44,584 nt of DNA from a virus: the IMG/VR virus record IMGVR_UViG_3300042905_001985, positions 1 to 44,584 of that record; one strand, given 5' to 3'. Of the stretch, positions 27,107 through 34,605 are shown one piece after another. Positions within the stretch are counted from its first letter, which is position 1, and every line of letters begins with the position of its first letter. The position numbers and the translations under genes are program-made. The notes under the pieces are model-generated. The model had not been told where the DNA came from. It was given only the letters and a program-made list of their open reading frames with translations, and ran no database searches.

Positions 27107-27126
27107 GGGGTCTGATATATCACCCC
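27107..27126. terminator. Possible bidirectional terminator
   Basis: GGGG-TC-TGAT-AT-ATCA-CCCC lies between the converging units. The T-rich tails are modest, so this is tentative. Confidence 0.4.
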
Positions 27127-27207
27127 ATATCTCAATAATTTAATATTCAGTCTCAAATTAGTATCTATTTTCATAAATATATGTGACTTTTGAGAAATCA
27201 GAAGACT

Positions 27208-27369
27208 TTATTCCTCAGGCTCGTATATTCTTAGCATAGGTATACAGGGATCTTCTCCTGTTTCAAAGGCTTGTTCTTCTTCTATAGTAATAGGGAGATC
27301 ATGGGTGTAACATGCTCCCACCGCCCAGCCTTTTGATAGTCCTATTTCAATCCACTCATTAAAGTTCAT
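27208..27369 (-). CDS. Small acidic protein
   Basis: A 53-residue ORF, translated by eye, beginning MNFNEWIEIGLSKGWAVGAC and ending YEPEE. It is acidic and mixed alpha/beta, last in the minus-strand small-gene run. Family unknown. Confidence 0.65.
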   Translation of the reverse strand: MNFNEWIEIGLSKGWAVGACYTHDLPITIEEEQAFETGEDPCIPMLRIYEPEE

Positions 27370-27504
27370 TTATTTAATCCTTGTCTCATACTGACAGTAG
27401 ACACATCTTTGTCCTACTTCTTGTATGGTTGTATTGTTATATATTACTTCTATGGGGAGAAGGGTATGATTGCATTCCACCGCCCGAATTTTGTCATTTA
27501 CCAT
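27370..27504 (-). CDS. Small Cys-containing protein
   Basis: A 44-residue ORF, translated by eye, ATG start overlapping the previous gene by 11 nt; the stop abuts the next ATG. It has AVECNHTLLPIEVIY and CVYCQYETR, i.e. a C...H and CxxC set that may bind zinc. Unknown family. Confidence 0.55.
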   Translation of the reverse strand: MVNDKIRAVECNHTLLPIEVIYNNTTIQEVGQRCVYCQYETRIK

Positions 27505-27712
27505 CATCTAATCTCTCCCATTTTAGTTCGACAATAGTGTCTGTTCTACCACGCATGTAGCCGACCGCATAAGACCGCTCAATCTCGTACTGATCCTTCT
27601 TCTTTTGATCATTACGAACAGCAGTTATAACATGACAGTAGCATTGGGCAGGCCAAAGAATCTGACCGTCCCAATGCTCTGGTTTGTTAGGGCATAATGG
27701 ATCGTGGTTCAT
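27494..27712 (-). CDS. Small hypothetical protein
   Basis: A 72-residue protein beginning MNHDPLCPNKPEHWDGQILW, with CYCHVI at ~24-28 and a charged C-terminal half (YEIERSYAVGYMRGRTDTIV). The MNHDPLC...C-C-I opening is a pattern seen in short phage/actinobacterial proteins and suggests metal binding. Function unknown. Confidence 0.65.
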   Translation of the reverse strand: MNHDPLCPNKPEHWDGQILWPAQCYCHVITAVRNDQKKKDQYEIERSYAVGYMRGRTDTIVELKWERLDDGK

Positions 27713-27720
27713 TTAGAATC

Positions 27721-27993
27721 CTATCTTGGGAAAATAACTCCAGACCAAATAGACTTCTTGGCATCTGGATTCATCCATTCTTCTGGAAGCATGGACTCAG
27801 CGTTGAGTTCCCTTGCTCTACGGATAATGTGTGCCTTTACGTCTGCTCTAGCACCACCGCGCCCCCATGAACGAATAGCGTTCATGAGATCTTCTCTGTT
27901 GGCGATTGGGTAGGAGCCGTCTGGCATGGCTGCACCGCTGCGTGCCATTCTTTGACGCTGCTCTTGTGAAAACTCTCTCTTCATCATGTACAT
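27721..27993 (-). CDS. DUF6582-like protein
   Basis: A 90-residue protein: MARSGAAMPDGSYPIANREDL, NAIRSWGRGGARADVKAHI, RRARELNAESMLPEEW. This PDGSYPI...DLxNAI...RAxVKxHIxxRAxxL pattern is common in phage proteins, free-standing or fused to head proteases, and is usually called DUF6582. GGAGGTG lies 5-7 nt before the ATG. Function unknown. Confidence 0.75.
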   Translation of the reverse strand: MYMMKREFSQEQRQRMARSGAAMPDGSYPIANREDLMNAIRSWGRGGARADVKAHIIRRARELNAESMLPEEWMNPDAKKSIWSGVIFPR

Positions 27994-28021
27994 ATATGTC
28001 ACCTCCAAGGAACAATAAATA

Positions 28022-28195
28022 CTATTTTACATTACTCCAGTCTATTTTTTGAGACATTTCTTCATGGTATTTGGAACGTTCATCAAGACGAATCGCTGCC
28101 TCAAAGTCTCGCAGGGCCTGGTTAATATTAGCAACTGGATCATGACTTGCTGCAATCATAGACTTTAATTTTCTGACAATGCTATTGATATCCAT
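28022..28195 (-). CDS. Small helical protein
   Basis: A 57-residue ORF, translated by eye, with GAGGTG upstream: INSIVRKLKSMIAASHDP, INQALRDFEAAIRLDERSKY. It is a helical, charged sequence with no known motif, between the GuaB-like gene and the DUF6582-like gene. Confidence 0.65.
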   Translation of the reverse strand: MDINSIVRKLKSMIAASHDPVANINQALRDFEAAIRLDERSKYHEEMSQKIDWSNVK

Positions 28196-28210
28196 AATTC
28201 ACCTCATTTC

Positions 28211-29248
28211 CTATCTTGTAGCGTGTGGCTTATTCTCAGCAACCGCAACACTAGAGATATCTACATACTGTGCATGTGCATGTAAGTCATTTAGACTACG
28301 AACACCAGTATATGATAGACCACTTCTAATGCCACCAGCCCAAGAGTCTAGAACGTTCTGTACGGGGCCAGCAAAAGTTACCCTAGTCTGGGCACCCTCT
28401 ACCACCGAAACAGATCCTCTCCAGTCCTTCTGAGCCGATTCTGAGGCCATTCCACGCAACATCTTATAGGATTTATCCCCATCAAAAATTAGATCGCCAG
28501 GAGTCTCCTGTGTGCCAGCAAGGGCAGAGCCAATCATAACTGCGTCAGCGCCAGCAGCGAGAGCCTTGACAGCATCTCCTGAATTCTTAATTCCACCATC
28601 AGCGACAATGGACGGACCTGTTCCCTTTGGAAGAGCCTCACGAATATCTATAATTGATGATAGAGTAGGCATACCGTGTCCAGTTACGATACGGGTCGTA
28701 CACATTCCACCGCCGCCAATACCAACACGAATAGAGTCCGCACCAGCATCTGCCAGTGCCATGAAGCCATCGTATGTCGATACATTGCCAGCCATGATAT
28801 GAATACTATGACCAAGAGATTTCCTAAGATCGGCCACCGCCTTGATTGCGTATTCGCTGTGACCATTGGCAGTATCTACTAAAATCAATCCTGCGCCAGC
28901 CTCACATAAAACTAAGGCACGATAAAAGTCATGATCTTTTGCTCCAACAGCAGCGCCTACAAAGAATCCACTATCTTTTGTATGACAAACTTGATTACTC
29001 TGTTCCTCAACAGACAGATACCTATGGATGATGCCAAGACCACCATTACGACGCATAGCAATGGCCATGTCTACTTCACAGACAGTATCCATCGGAGCGG
29101 CAACGATTGGCAGGCTAAGATTAATTGATCTAACAGACTCTCCAATCTTAGTAGAGATATCTACATCGTGACGACTATCAATGTCAGAATACTGAGGAAT
29201 AAGAAGAATGTCGTCAAAGCACGGTGAGTACTCTCTGTAAGCCTTCAC
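28211..29248 (-). CDS. IMP dehydrogenase/GMP reductase family enzyme
   Basis: A 345-residue TIM-barrel enzyme of the IMPDH/GMPR family without CBS domains. The NAD(P)-site strand AAPMDTV (~51), HxYL-type motif GGLGIIHRYLSVEEQ (~70-84), the catalytic-Cys loop GIGGGGMCTTR (~176-186), TGHGMPT, ADGGIKNSGD (~217-226), GADAVMIGSALAG and MRGMASESAQ are all present. The usual GPGS before the Cys is GGGG-M here. IMPDH makes XMP from IMP; GMPR does the reverse from GMP; I cannot decide which. It starts with GTG overlapping the previous stop and presumably adjusts guanine nucleotide pools for replication. Confidence 0.88.
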   Translation of the reverse strand: MKAYREYSPCFDDILLIPQYSDIDSRHDVDISTKIGESVRSINLSLPIVAAPMDTVCEVDMAIAMRRNGGLGIIHRYLSVEEQSNQVCHTKDSGFFVGAAVGAKDHDFYRALVLCEAGAGLILVDTANGHSEYAIKAVADLRKSLGHSIHIMAGNVSTYDGFMALADAGADSIRVGIGGGGMCTTRIVTGHGMPTLSSIIDIREALPKGTGPSIVADGGIKNSGDAVKALAAGADAVMIGSALAGTQETPGDLIFDGDKSYKMLRGMASESAQKDWRGSVSVVEGAQTRVTFAGPVQNVLDSWAGGIRSGLSYTGVRSLNDLHAHAQYVDISSVAVAENKPHATR

Positions 29249-29436
29249 AGTCCAGACCGATACTTTCTACGAAGTGGAGGCTTGATGCCTGCTCGTACAC
29301 ATGCAAGATACGCTATACCGTATCGCTTCTCTGCGCCCTCTCCTGCCTTACCACCGACCGCCCTACGCAGTTCCTGCGCGGCAGACTCAAGGCTTCTCAG
29401 CAGTCTTTCTTTTTCCTCGTTGCTTAGGTTCTCCAT
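29245..29436 (-). CDS. Small basic helical protein
   Basis: A 63-residue protein: NEEKERLLRSLESAAQELRR helix, then GIAYLACVRAGIKPPLRRKY. Basic C-terminus. It is coupled to the GuaB-like gene by a GTGA overlap. Family unknown. Confidence 0.6.
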   Translation of the reverse strand: MENLSNEEKERLLRSLESAAQELRRAVGGKAGEGAEKRYGIAYLACVRAGIKPPLRRKYRSGL

Positions 29437-29599
29437 AAATCACTTTCCCATCGTCTATATATTGTTTGTACTTTAACTTACATGGCTCGCACCATTGAAT
29501 TGCTGTAAACTTTTTACTACTCACACCGTACTTTGTCATACAATCGAACTCCTGATGTTTAGTGCTGATGCAGGTGCTATTGTAGTTGTGCTGATCCAT
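29387..29599 (-). CDS. Small Cys-containing basic protein
   Basis: A 70-residue protein with scattered Cys (C10, C20) and WCEPCKLKYKQYIDDG at ~36-50, then a basic tail (KQRGKRKTAEK). The 50-nt overlap with the next gene is large but the CxxC motif and pattern support coding. Possibly a small zinc protein. Confidence 0.5.
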   Translation of the reverse strand: MDQHNYNSTCISTKHQEFDCMTKYGVSSKKFTAIQWCEPCKLKYKQYIDDGKVIYGEPKQRGKRKTAEKP

Positions 29600-29756
29600 A
29601 ACGCTCCATATGCATTGTCAGTGTTTGTCTCATCATTGCATTATATGCTACTGAAGCAAGATCTCTCCAGGTTTTTTCATCTGAAACCTTGTCATATTCT
29701 GCCATAGCGATTGCCATAGCCTCAATGCATCTAACATCTTCCGGTCTAGTCATCAT
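29577..29756 (-). CDS. Small helical protein
   Basis: A 59-residue ORF, translated by eye, ATGATG start overlapping the previous stop: CIEAMAIAMAEYDKVSDEKT, WRDLASVAYNAMMRQTL. Helical, Met-rich. Family unknown. Confidence 0.6.
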   Translation of the reverse strand: MMTRPEDVRCIEAMAIAMAEYDKVSDEKTWRDLASVAYNAMMRQTLTMHMERYGSAQLQ

Positions 29757-29980
29757 AGCACCCGAATGCTAGACATCTGACGATTGCTCTTAAGATTAAT
29801 AGTATTAGACAGAGTGCTACACATCACATCAAGTACAATTGATATGTTATTGTATAGATCTTCTGGGTGACAACGGATTCCTGTATCTTGCTTGCCGTGG
29901 GCATCTTCATATGCTATTGACAATAGACCTAGAAACTCTTCGAACGTAAAATAGTAGTTATCATTATACGACATCTGCAT
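29753..29980 (-). CDS. Small hypothetical protein
   Basis: A 75-residue protein; I start at ATG 29978-29980, which overlaps the preceding gene by 17 nt, rather than the longer frame that overlaps it by 170 nt. Sequence includes YYFTFEEFLGLLSIAYEDAH and DLYNNISIVLDVMCSTL. Acidic and helical at first. Family unknown. Confidence 0.55.
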   Translation of the reverse strand: MQMSYNDNYYFTFEEFLGLLSIAYEDAHGKQDTGIRCHPEDLYNNISIVLDVMCSTLSNTINLKSNRQMSSIRVL

Positions 29981-30452
29981 TATCCAATCTATGCGTGGGC
30001 CAGTAATAGTTGCAGTCCTCGCAACATACATAGTCTCTATAAAAGGCTGTCTCCAGACCGTATTCAGGATAGAGTTCGGGAGCCTTGATGTGCAGGTTGG
30101 CACGATGAGTTGCGATAACTTTTTCAAATCTATCATCTAGCATCCATGCTGGACGCAATTGGGATGAAGAATGCTCAAACTTTGTCAGATACAGGTTTGC
30201 AATCACCGCCCAATTGTTTTCCCACTTATAGCCGCGCTTAGCCATTTCTCTGGCAATCCAGAAAAGATAATTTGTCAGGGCTGCTTCATGGCCAGCAAAC
30301 ATTTTAGTGGCTGGGTGATTTACCCAACCCTTAGTCTCGCCAGCCAAAGCGGAAAGAATCTGGCGACCCTCCAGCAGTTGCTTGACCAAACGTTTGTTGT
30401 CTAAGGTCTCAGCGCACACTTTGAATGATCTATCGGGAAGAAATACCTGCAT
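29964..30452 (-). CDS. MSMEG_6728-type conserved protein
   Basis: A 162-residue protein of the family typified by actinobacterial MSMEG_6728: opening MQVFLPDRSFKVCAETLDNK, RLVKQLLEGRQILSAL, GWVNHPATKMFAGHEAALTNY. Family members are common in actinobacteria and their phages and are sometimes described as related to pyrimidine-dimer glycosylases, which I would not assert here. The conserved NHPATKMWxGH-like centre suggests an enzyme active site. AAGGA lies 7 nt before the ATG. Confidence 0.7.
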   Translation of the reverse strand: MQVFLPDRSFKVCAETLDNKRLVKQLLEGRQILSALAGETKGWVNHPATKMFAGHEAALTNYLFWIAREMAKRGYKWENNWAVIANLYLTKFEHSSSQLRPAWMLDDRFEKVIATHRANLHIKAPELYPEYGLETAFYRDYVCCEDCNYYWPTHRLDNADVV

Positions 30453-30454
30453 TA

Positions 30455-30703
30455 CTATTCCTTGTCTTTGATGTGGTTTCTTTCTTTGTACCAAGAAATT
30501 GCATTACGAGAGAATACTATCATGTATGCGAATGCAAAAGCAATAAATCCATACTGCTGTGTTACAAGCGCATAGATGATCCATAGAATCTCAGAAAAGA
30601 TTCCTATAAGCCAAGCCCACCACAATTTTCTACCAGCGAGCCAGAGTCCTGTGACGCCCACGACCATGAGAAGCCATGACCACCACCATGCAATATCATG
30701 CAA
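30455..30703 (-). CDS. Small multi-spanning membrane protein
   Basis: An 82-residue protein with three hydrophobic segments (WSWLLMVVGVTGLWLAG, LIGIFSEILWIIYALV, FIAFAFAYMIVF) and a basic tail. The WAGRKxWWAWxxGIxxExLWxxYA pattern is common in phage-encoded small membrane proteins and faintly resembles part of PnuC transporters. It starts with TTG directly after the previous stop; a later ATG at codon 13 would cut the first helix. Confidence 0.65.
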   Translation of the reverse strand: MHDIAWWWSWLLMVVGVTGLWLAGRKLWWAWLIGIFSEILWIIYALVTQQYGFIAFAFAYMIVFSRNAISWYKERNHIKDKE

Positions 30704-30769
30704 TTAAAAATCATCGCCATTCATCTGGCGGAACTTCTCTTCGAAGTAGTCGTCAATACTGTCGTTCAT
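30704..30769 (-). CDS. Tiny acidic protein
   Basis: A 21-residue ORF (SIDDYFEEKFRQMNGDDF) with AAGGGAG upstream and ATGA coupling to the zinc-ribbon gene. Small, but both junctions are tight. Confidence 0.4.
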   Translation of the reverse strand: MNDSIDDYFEEKFRQMNGDDF

Positions 30770-30951
30770 GATATCTCCCTTGGTAGGTCTAGCGGCGTTG
30801 GTGCCGTGACCTTAGTATGACACATAGCGCACTCAGCGTCAAGCAAATACTGAGCAATATTATACTCTTCATCGAACGTAACCTGGACAGTGAGCAGCCA
30901 ACTCCCACACATCGGACACTCAGGGGTTGGGATTCCTCTAGCATCTATCAT
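30766..30951 (-). CDS. Small zinc-ribbon protein
   Basis: A 61-residue protein with CPMCGSW (~12-18) and CAMCHT (~41-46), a two-knuckle zinc ribbon separated by a beta-rich acidic stretch (LLTVQVTFDEEYNIA). Function unknown. It follows the HslV-like gene by 9 nt. Confidence 0.65.
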   Translation of the reverse strand: MIDARGIPTPECPMCGSWLLTVQVTFDEEYNIAQYLLDAECAMCHTKVTAPTPLDLPREIS

Positions 30952-30960
30952 AACGCCTCA

Positions 30961-31497
30961 TTAAATAGTAACGTAGTTGAATGGTGTCTTGACGAATGGA
31001 GAAAATTCTAGAGCCGCCTCAAGGCCCACGCGGACCATGACACGGGGATCTTGATCCTTGGTGGCATACATTGCACCAAGAGCATAGTCTCCCCCAGATC
31101 CAATTGCAAAGTAATTGTTTATATCGTGCCCGACATGATAGTCAGATTCAACATAGAAGATCTTTCCCTTTACACCAACGATGATTGACCAATCTTCCTT
31201 TTCATCATCGTGATATGGATACCAGTTTTCTTCTAGACACTTCTTCATGGCTGGAACAAAAGACCTTACCATGTATTCCATCATGCTTGCGTCTTTAGTT
31301 CTTGGGACTGGTGGCGGAGAGAACATATATTCCAGAATCTGCCCTAGCCTGAAACTCTGACAATATCCTATAGCAAGTTCACCCTTTTTAAATACTTTAG
31401 GATGAACTCTTGCAGATATTGTAGAGTTATCAACGGCACATGAGTCACCGCCGATGGTTACTGTGTGCCCATCGGTTGCAGCGACAACGCAGGTCAT
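30961..31497 (-). CDS. Proteasome-beta/HslV-like Ntn peptidase
   Basis: A 178-residue Ntn-hydrolase of the T1 family. Met is followed by Thr 2, the expected nucleophile after Met removal (MTCVVAATDG), then IGGDSCAVD (~16-24) with the acidic residue, KVFKKGELAIGYCQSFRLG (the Lys strand and Gly turn) and FAIGSGGDYALGAMYAT (~131-147), which matches the conserved SGG/ALGA region of HslV and proteasome beta subunits. The missing propeptide resembles HslV. GGAGG lies 7 nt upstream. It may form a peptidase ring; no ATPase partner is encoded nearby. Confidence 0.8.
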   Translation of the reverse strand: MTCVVAATDGHTVTIGGDSCAVDNSTISARVHPKVFKKGELAIGYCQSFRLGQILEYMFSPPPVPRTKDASMMEYMVRSFVPAMKKCLEENWYPYHDDEKEDWSIIVGVKGKIFYVESDYHVGHDINNYFAIGSGGDYALGAMYATKDQDPRVMVRVGLEAALEFSPFVKTPFNYVTI

Positions 31498-31515
31498 AAA
31501 GATTCCTCCAACTAA

Positions 31516-31620
31516 TTATCTGTTTGATCTTTTTTGATTGACAATTCTCTTTTGCTTGCGTAGGTCATTGATGAGTTCGTCTAGTTCTTCTTCTTCCTCG
31601 TCAATCCACCACTCGCTCAT
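31516..31620 (-). CDS. Tiny Glu-rich protein
   Basis: A 34-residue ORF, translated by eye: SEWWIDEEEEELDELINDLR then a basic end KQKRIVNQKR. Its ATG overlaps the stop of the sugar dehydratase gene. Probably one charged helix; function unknown. Confidence 0.5.
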   Translation of the reverse strand: MSEWWIDEEEEELDELINDLRKQKRIVNQKRSNR

Positions 31621-32621
31621 AGAGTTAGCCATTCTGGGTGTGCCAATGTCCACTTCACCGTTCTTTCCAAAGATTCTTCTAACGATAACGGAGCCTTCCA
31701 GCCCGTAGCAGCAATTTTATCACCGTCCAAGGCATAACGCAAGTCATGTCCTGGGCGGCTTGAGTGGAAGTCTACAAGTTCATAGTATAGTGGCTTGCCC
31801 ACATAAGATGAAACCATTTCTGCCATTTCAAAATTATTGACCTCACGATTACCAATAATATTAAACTTGGCAGGCACGGAACTCTGTCCGTATAGCGGGG
31901 AAGGCAACTGAAGGCAGTGAAGAAGGGCATGTGCCTGGTTCCTAGCGTGTAAATAATATCTACTGCCAAACTCACCAGTCGGAGAACTATGAATTGTTAC
32001 AGTCTCTCCAGCAAGCACCTTCTTGATAATCATAGGAACAAACTTCTCTGGATCTTGCATTTCTCCGATAATATTCATGGTGTTGGTGATGATCAGAGGT
32101 ACGCCATATGTTCGCCAATACGAGAAGGCAATAGATTCTTGTGCCGCCTTGGACGCACTGTATGGATTAGATGGGTAGTATGTCTCCCATTCCTTATGGT
32201 TGTGACCTAGTGGCGCTGGCCCGTAGACTTCATCTGTGGATACATGCAAAAACTTTTCTATGTCTCTAGTCCTTGCCCAATCAAGCATGTTGCAGATCAA
32301 AGCAACATTGTTCTGCACGAATGGTCCTGGCTCAATAATAGATCTATCTACATGTGATTCACTTGCTACGTTCATCACATAATCTATGTGGCCGATCTTG
32401 GCATCAAGCACGGGAGAGATTGGAGCACAAAGATCATGGATGAGAACATGAACGCGGTCGGCGTAATCTAATCCATCGACCGCCACTCGTATACGGTCAG
32501 TGATCCCACGATGCCTAAAACTAGATAGGCAAACTATTTCCCAATCAGTGTTGATGAGTAGGTGTCGTAGCACATGGCTACCGACGAAGCCGCTGGCTCC
32601 TGTTAGCAAAACTCTTTTCAT
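31617..32621 (-). CDS. dTDP-glucose 4,6-dehydratase-like enzyme
   Basis: A 334-residue extended short-chain dehydrogenase. The NAD site is TGASGFVGSHV (~8-18), the catalytic strand is HVSTDEVYGPAP (~118-129, with the TDE signature of RmlB-type dehydratases), YSASKAAQE carries the catalytic Tyr-Lys, and the C-terminal RPGHDLRYALD (~285-295) is the substrate-binding motif typical of RmlB. It would make dTDP-4-keto-6-deoxyglucose. Together with the PLP aminotransferase at 37774 and the GNAT domain at 39613 this suggests an acetylated amino sugar. ATGA overlap with the methyltransferase gene. Confidence 0.9.
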   Translation of the reverse strand: MKRVLLTGASGFVGSHVLRHLLINTDWEIVCLSSFRHRGITDRIRVAVDGLDYADRVHVLIHDLCAPISPVLDAKIGHIDYVMNVASESHVDRSIIEPGPFVQNNVALICNMLDWARTRDIEKFLHVSTDEVYGPAPLGHNHKEWETYYPSNPYSASKAAQESIAFSYWRTYGVPLIITNTMNIIGEMQDPEKFVPMIIKKVLAGETVTIHSSPTGEFGSRYYLHARNQAHALLHCLQLPSPLYGQSSVPAKFNIIGNREVNNFEMAEMVSSYVGKPLYYELVDFHSSRPGHDLRYALDGDKIAATGWKAPLSLEESLERTVKWTLAHPEWLTL

Positions 32622-33205
32622 ACTTTCCAAATTCCAATCACTATGCTATCATCTTCTGTATTTTCTGGAACAGTATCGATTATACGGTATGCCACATCGG
32701 TTCTTCCAGAAAGAAATGTATCCCATTCGAATATTGTCTGCTGCCACGACTCTCGTTTCTTTGATACATCTTCGATCATATATAATCCATCATTCTTAAG
32801 ATGCCTAATCATATATTCAAACGTGGCCCTAGCGTGCTGGAAAACATGAGATCCATCATCTAAAACGATATCAAACTTAGGATACTTAAACTCATTCATA
32901 AAGTTTGATAAATCTAAAATTGATGACTGGTCTGCCTCATAAGTATAGATATTATCCTTCTGAAATATCTTAGACGCTGCTATATCAATTCCATAAACAG
33001 AGGCGCTAGGGAAAAGTCTACCCCAAGCATGTAGCGAACTATTTTCTGGCCTGGTGTTTGTAATTCCAATTTCTAGAAATGATTGGACATTATCAAAGTC
33101 CAATCTTTCAAATAGTTCGTAGTATGCACCGCAGTAGTTGTGGCTCGTCTGCTTATCCGAACCGCTTGAATTTATTTCTTCAATTAAGGTTTCTAAACTA
33201 AACAT
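32618..33205 (-). CDS. Class I SAM-dependent methyltransferase
   Basis: A 195-residue methyltransferase: SAM-binding FLEIGITNTRPENSSLHAWG (~43-62), ASVYGIDIAAS (~67-77, motif II), FDIVLDDGSHVF (~109-120, motif IV with metal-type acidic pair) and LKNDGLYMIEDV (~135-146). This layout matches the sugar O-methyltransferase/cephalosporin-hydroxylase-like group found in antibiotic and glycan clusters. The substrate is likely a sugar of this cluster. Confidence 0.8.
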   Translation of the reverse strand: MFSLETLIEEINSSGSDKQTSHNYCGAYYELFERLDFDNVQSFLEIGITNTRPENSSLHAWGRLFPSASVYGIDIAASKIFQKDNIYTYEADQSSILDLSNFMNEFKYPKFDIVLDDGSHVFQHARATFEYMIRHLKNDGLYMIEDVSKKRESWQQTIFEWDTFLSGRTDVAYRIIDTVPENTEDDSIVIGIWKV

Positions 33206-33959
33206 ACCCTAGCCTCTTTTTCTCATTGTAGGTAGAAGCCCAAGACTGAACCTCATGGTAGTAATCTAATTCTTCTTGTGGCACTGGCTGGTCTTTCCAC
33301 CAGCCCATATGCTCACATGTAAATCTTCCAGCAATTCTTACACCAGAAGTTCCAGTCAATCCGTTTCTATTTGCCCTGAGTTCTTGAATAAGTCGGCTCT
33401 TCTTAAATAGACAAAAGGTTGTGTCAATCGGGGCAGAGTATACTGGATCTTTTTCTTCGTATACTTTAACTTCATTCGTCCAGTACGCCCCCTCCCAGAT
33501 ATGAACCTGATTATGATTAAAAAACTTATCCTTTGTTTCGAATATATCTATCGCAAAGCCAGCCTTCGATACATTGTAGGTGTCAATTATTCTTTTCATC
33601 TTGGAAATAAAATTCTTTGGCAACGATGAATTGAATACTAGATCTGGGTCAGTCAGGATAAAATATTCTGGTAGCACAGAAAGTATCTCTGGACTTTCTC
33701 CAAATATTCTAGGCCCCCAGTTATTATCGAACCTAACAACTCTCTTGCCATCAGAGGATAGGCTATCTAGAAAATCAATCATCGGCTGGTAGGTGGATTT
33801 ATTGTCGCAAATAATAAAGTTGGTTAGCCCACGCTCTTCTAGTTGATCAACCATAAACTTTGCATACGTCACCAAATTAAATGTGGGAATGAGAATAGGG
33901 ACCGAATCTGGTTCAATGGTTTGAATTTGATGATAGAGTTTGGCAGCCTCACAAATCAT
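33198..33959 (-). CDS. GT-A-type glycosyltransferase
   Basis: A 253-residue protein with an opening nucleotide-sugar fold (VPILIPTFNLVTYAKFMVDQ, NFIICDNKSTYQPM), an FILTDPDLVFN segment with DxD-like Asp pair (~97-107), and PIDTTFCLFKKS towards the C-terminus. No membrane segment. Probably a soluble GT2-like transferase acting on the glycan built by this operon. The next gene overlaps by 8 nt. Confidence 0.75.
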   Translation of the reverse strand: MICEAAKLYHQIQTIEPDSVPILIPTFNLVTYAKFMVDQLEERGLTNFIICDNKSTYQPMIDFLDSLSSDGKRVVRFDNNWGPRIFGESPEILSVLPEYFILTDPDLVFNSSLPKNFISKMKRIIDTYNVSKAGFAIDIFETKDKFFNHNQVHIWEGAYWTNEVKVYEEKDPVYSAPIDTTFCLFKKSRLIQELRANRNGLTGTSGVRIAGRFTCEHMGWWKDQPVPQEELDYYHEVQSWASTYNEKKRLGYV

Positions 33960-34564
33960 CTATTTTCTCCCAATACTTCTGGTACATGAACGTATCCATA
34001 TCTTTTTACTAGTTCTTGAAATATGTATCCATCTGCTGAGTGATCATATCTATACCACCAGCCAATTGACTCCCAAGCAGATCTACTAATGACACATTGT
34101 AGCATATCAACCTTGCCCATTACGGGTGGAATCCCAGAGAAATATTTGATACCAAACTTCTCATGACTACATGCAAACACAAGACAGTCCGCCTTTGTCT
34201 TATCAAGTTTGTCAGATATAGCCTGCAAAGCCTGCGGGTAAAGTATGTTGTCGATATTAAAGTTTATTATGTATTCGCCCTCTGACTGACGCATACCAAG
34301 ATCTCTAGAGTGATGGCCCCATCCGTAGCCAGCGTAGAATTGTTCAGTTCCGTAGACACCATAATGCTTATCAGTTTCAATATATTTGAACTCTATGCCA
34401 GCAGACTCATACTCTTCTGGTCCAGAGGGTTTTGGTCCGTCATGAACAATGATCAACTCAAAGTCTTTAAAGGTTTGTGCGGCTAGAGATCGAAGCCCCT
34501 CCAACATTCTATCTCTTGGAACATATGGCTCATAGTCAGTTGCTACGATTGAAAATTTTGTCAT
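33956..34564 (-). CDS. Glycosyltransferase family 2-like protein
   Basis: A 202-residue GT2-like protein: FSIVATDYEPYVPRDRML, QTFKDFELIIVHDGPKPSG (~31-49), HHSRDLGMRQSEGEYIINFN (~83-102) and INFNIDNILYP (DxD equivalent NID). Short for GT2 but complete in the catalytic half. ATGA overlap with the following gene. Confidence 0.78.
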   Translation of the reverse strand: MTKFSIVATDYEPYVPRDRMLEGLRSLAAQTFKDFELIIVHDGPKPSGPEEYESAGIEFKYIETDKHYGVYGTEQFYAGYGWGHHSRDLGMRQSEGEYIINFNIDNILYPQALQAISDKLDKTKADCLVFACSHEKFGIKYFSGIPPVMGKVDMLQCVISRSAWESIGWWYRYDHSADGYIFQELVKRYGYVHVPEVLGENR

Positions 34565-34605
34565 ACTTATATCCTATACCTTAAACAATCCATAGTCCAT
34601 CGTTT

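Larger units (their letters stand above)
26924..27207. other. AT-rich region between converging transcription units
   Basis: No supported gene. It holds element copy 10 (27000-27032), a perfect hairpin ACCACTA-TATG-TAGTGGT (27053-27070) and a second hairpin GGGG/CCCC around TGATATATCA (27107-27126), which could act as a two-way terminator between the plus- and minus-strand blocks. Confidence 0.5.
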
